From positions 1,095,568 to 1,159,567 of the forward strand of contig JBBBDQ010000351.1 of NCBI GenBank assembly GCA_037127315.1: a stretch of 64,000 nt of DNA, read 5' to 3'. This stretch comes from Ascarosepion bandense. Its lineage: Eukaryota; Mollusca; Cephalopoda; Sepiida; Sepiidae. The translations under genes and the position numbers were made by a program. Below are positions 63,502 to 64,000 of the stretch, piece by piece; within the stretch, counting starts at the first letter, position 1; each line of letters begins with the position of its first letter. The notes under the pieces are model-generated. The model was not told the DNA's origin and searched no databases. It saw only the letters and a list, made by a program, of their open reading frames with translations.

Positions 63502-64000
63502 TGTAAACTTATTTATAAATGGAACTTTGTGTGTGTGTATCTGTTACCTATAGACTTCGAAACGGCTGAACCGATTTTCTTGAAAATTTACACAGTTGTA
63601 CTATAAGTGTCTGCGAGTGTTCTTAGCTAGGTTTTGTGTTGATGTACCCCCGATAGATATCGATAATCGAAAAAATCGGGTTATAGAAGGAGTGGTCCGA
63701 TTTTAATCAAATTTGATACACTCATAGACAAAGACAGAAGAAATGATATTCAGAAGTTTCAAGGTTGCAGTTCTTACAATAGTGCAGAAAATTGGTAATA
63801 TATATATATATAAGGCAAGATGTTTGTGTGTCTGTTTATCTGCCTGTATATCTGTACTTTTTCAGCCCTTTTATTTTAGTTTTTGCTTCGGGTTTGGCTC
63901 TAAGTAGGAATAATTGTAGTTCTTAGTCTCAACCATGATACCATTTACTCAGAGGAGTTAGTTAACCTTCAAAATTTAGTTTCCGACAAAAAAAACTTAT
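63502..64000 (+). mobile_element. Hel-1, running off the window
   Basis: It starts 'tgtaaacttatttataaatg' and matches 16037-16747, including the extra segment ('gggtttggctctaagtag'). Its CTAG end lies outside the window. Confidence 0.65.

Overview
The window is eukaryotic, AT-rich, repeat-dominated DNA from an animal genome. I find no convincing host protein gene. Almost every open frame that can be understood is a decayed piece of a retroelement or a by-product of a tandem repeat. The mix (CR1/Jockey-like and RTE-like LINEs, four kinds of Penelope-like element, a Ty3/Gypsy element, Helitron-like elements, several tRNA-derived SINEs, a 5S-rRNA-derived SINE, many (AT)n tracts) fits an invertebrate. 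A mollusc, for example a cephalopod, would fit, but nothing here proves the phylum.

Families named here for cross-reference. SINE-T1: ~300 bp tRNA-derived SINE with a conserved core and a self-complementary 'gtctctttcgagac' tail. SINE-T2: a relative of T1. SINE-T3 and SINE-T4: other tRNA-headed elements. SINE-5S: 5S rRNA head with a (GAT)n tail. HHR-SINE: a tRNA-headed element carrying hammerhead-ribozyme cores. Rep-R (~470-530 bp) and Rep-C (~130 bp): unclassified interspersed repeats. LINE-A: CR1/Jockey-group non-LTR element whose 3' end reads 'ttggggtgaaatgattaaaa'. LINE-B: RTE-like element. Hel-1 and Hel-2: Helitron-like elements with 5' TC and 3' CTAG ends. PLE-1 to PLE-4: Penelope-like RT fragments.

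Layout. 1-10 kb: LINE-A, LINE-B, SINE-T1 and Rep-R copies, a perfect 261-bp tandem duplication, a LINE inserted in a SINE, and a TTGTCC minisatellite. 10-21 kb: LINE-B, a Hel-2 sitting inside a palindromic element, two Hel-1 copies, and a large foldback element whose right arm carries about 26 copies of a 55-bp unit. 21-30 kb: LINE-B copies (one split by a SINE with an 8-bp target duplication), two more Hel-1 copies, and a 32/64-bp minisatellite rich in Pol III B-box-like motifs. 30-37 kb: PLE-1, two HHR-SINEs, a mariner remnant, and a LINE-A copy interrupted by both a SINE and another LINE-A. 37-44 kb: a 58-bp minisatellite and a 202-bp satellite derived from a SINE. 44-55 kb: a pyrimidine tract, a third HHR-SINE, two solo LTRs (one inside a foldback element), PLE-2 and a 26-bp AT minisatellite. 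55-64 kb: a Gypsy element lacking its integrase core and split by LINE-A, then PLE-3 and PLE-4, each split by other elements, then a Hel-1 copy that runs off the end.

The most notable signal is the HHR-SINE at 34502-34866. A tRNA-like body lies between two near-identical hammerhead cores whose predicted cleavage sites are 302 nt apart. That is the layout of a tandem, self-processing, potentially circular small retroelement RNA. Penelope-like RTs, the kind associated with such elements elsewhere, occur in the same window.
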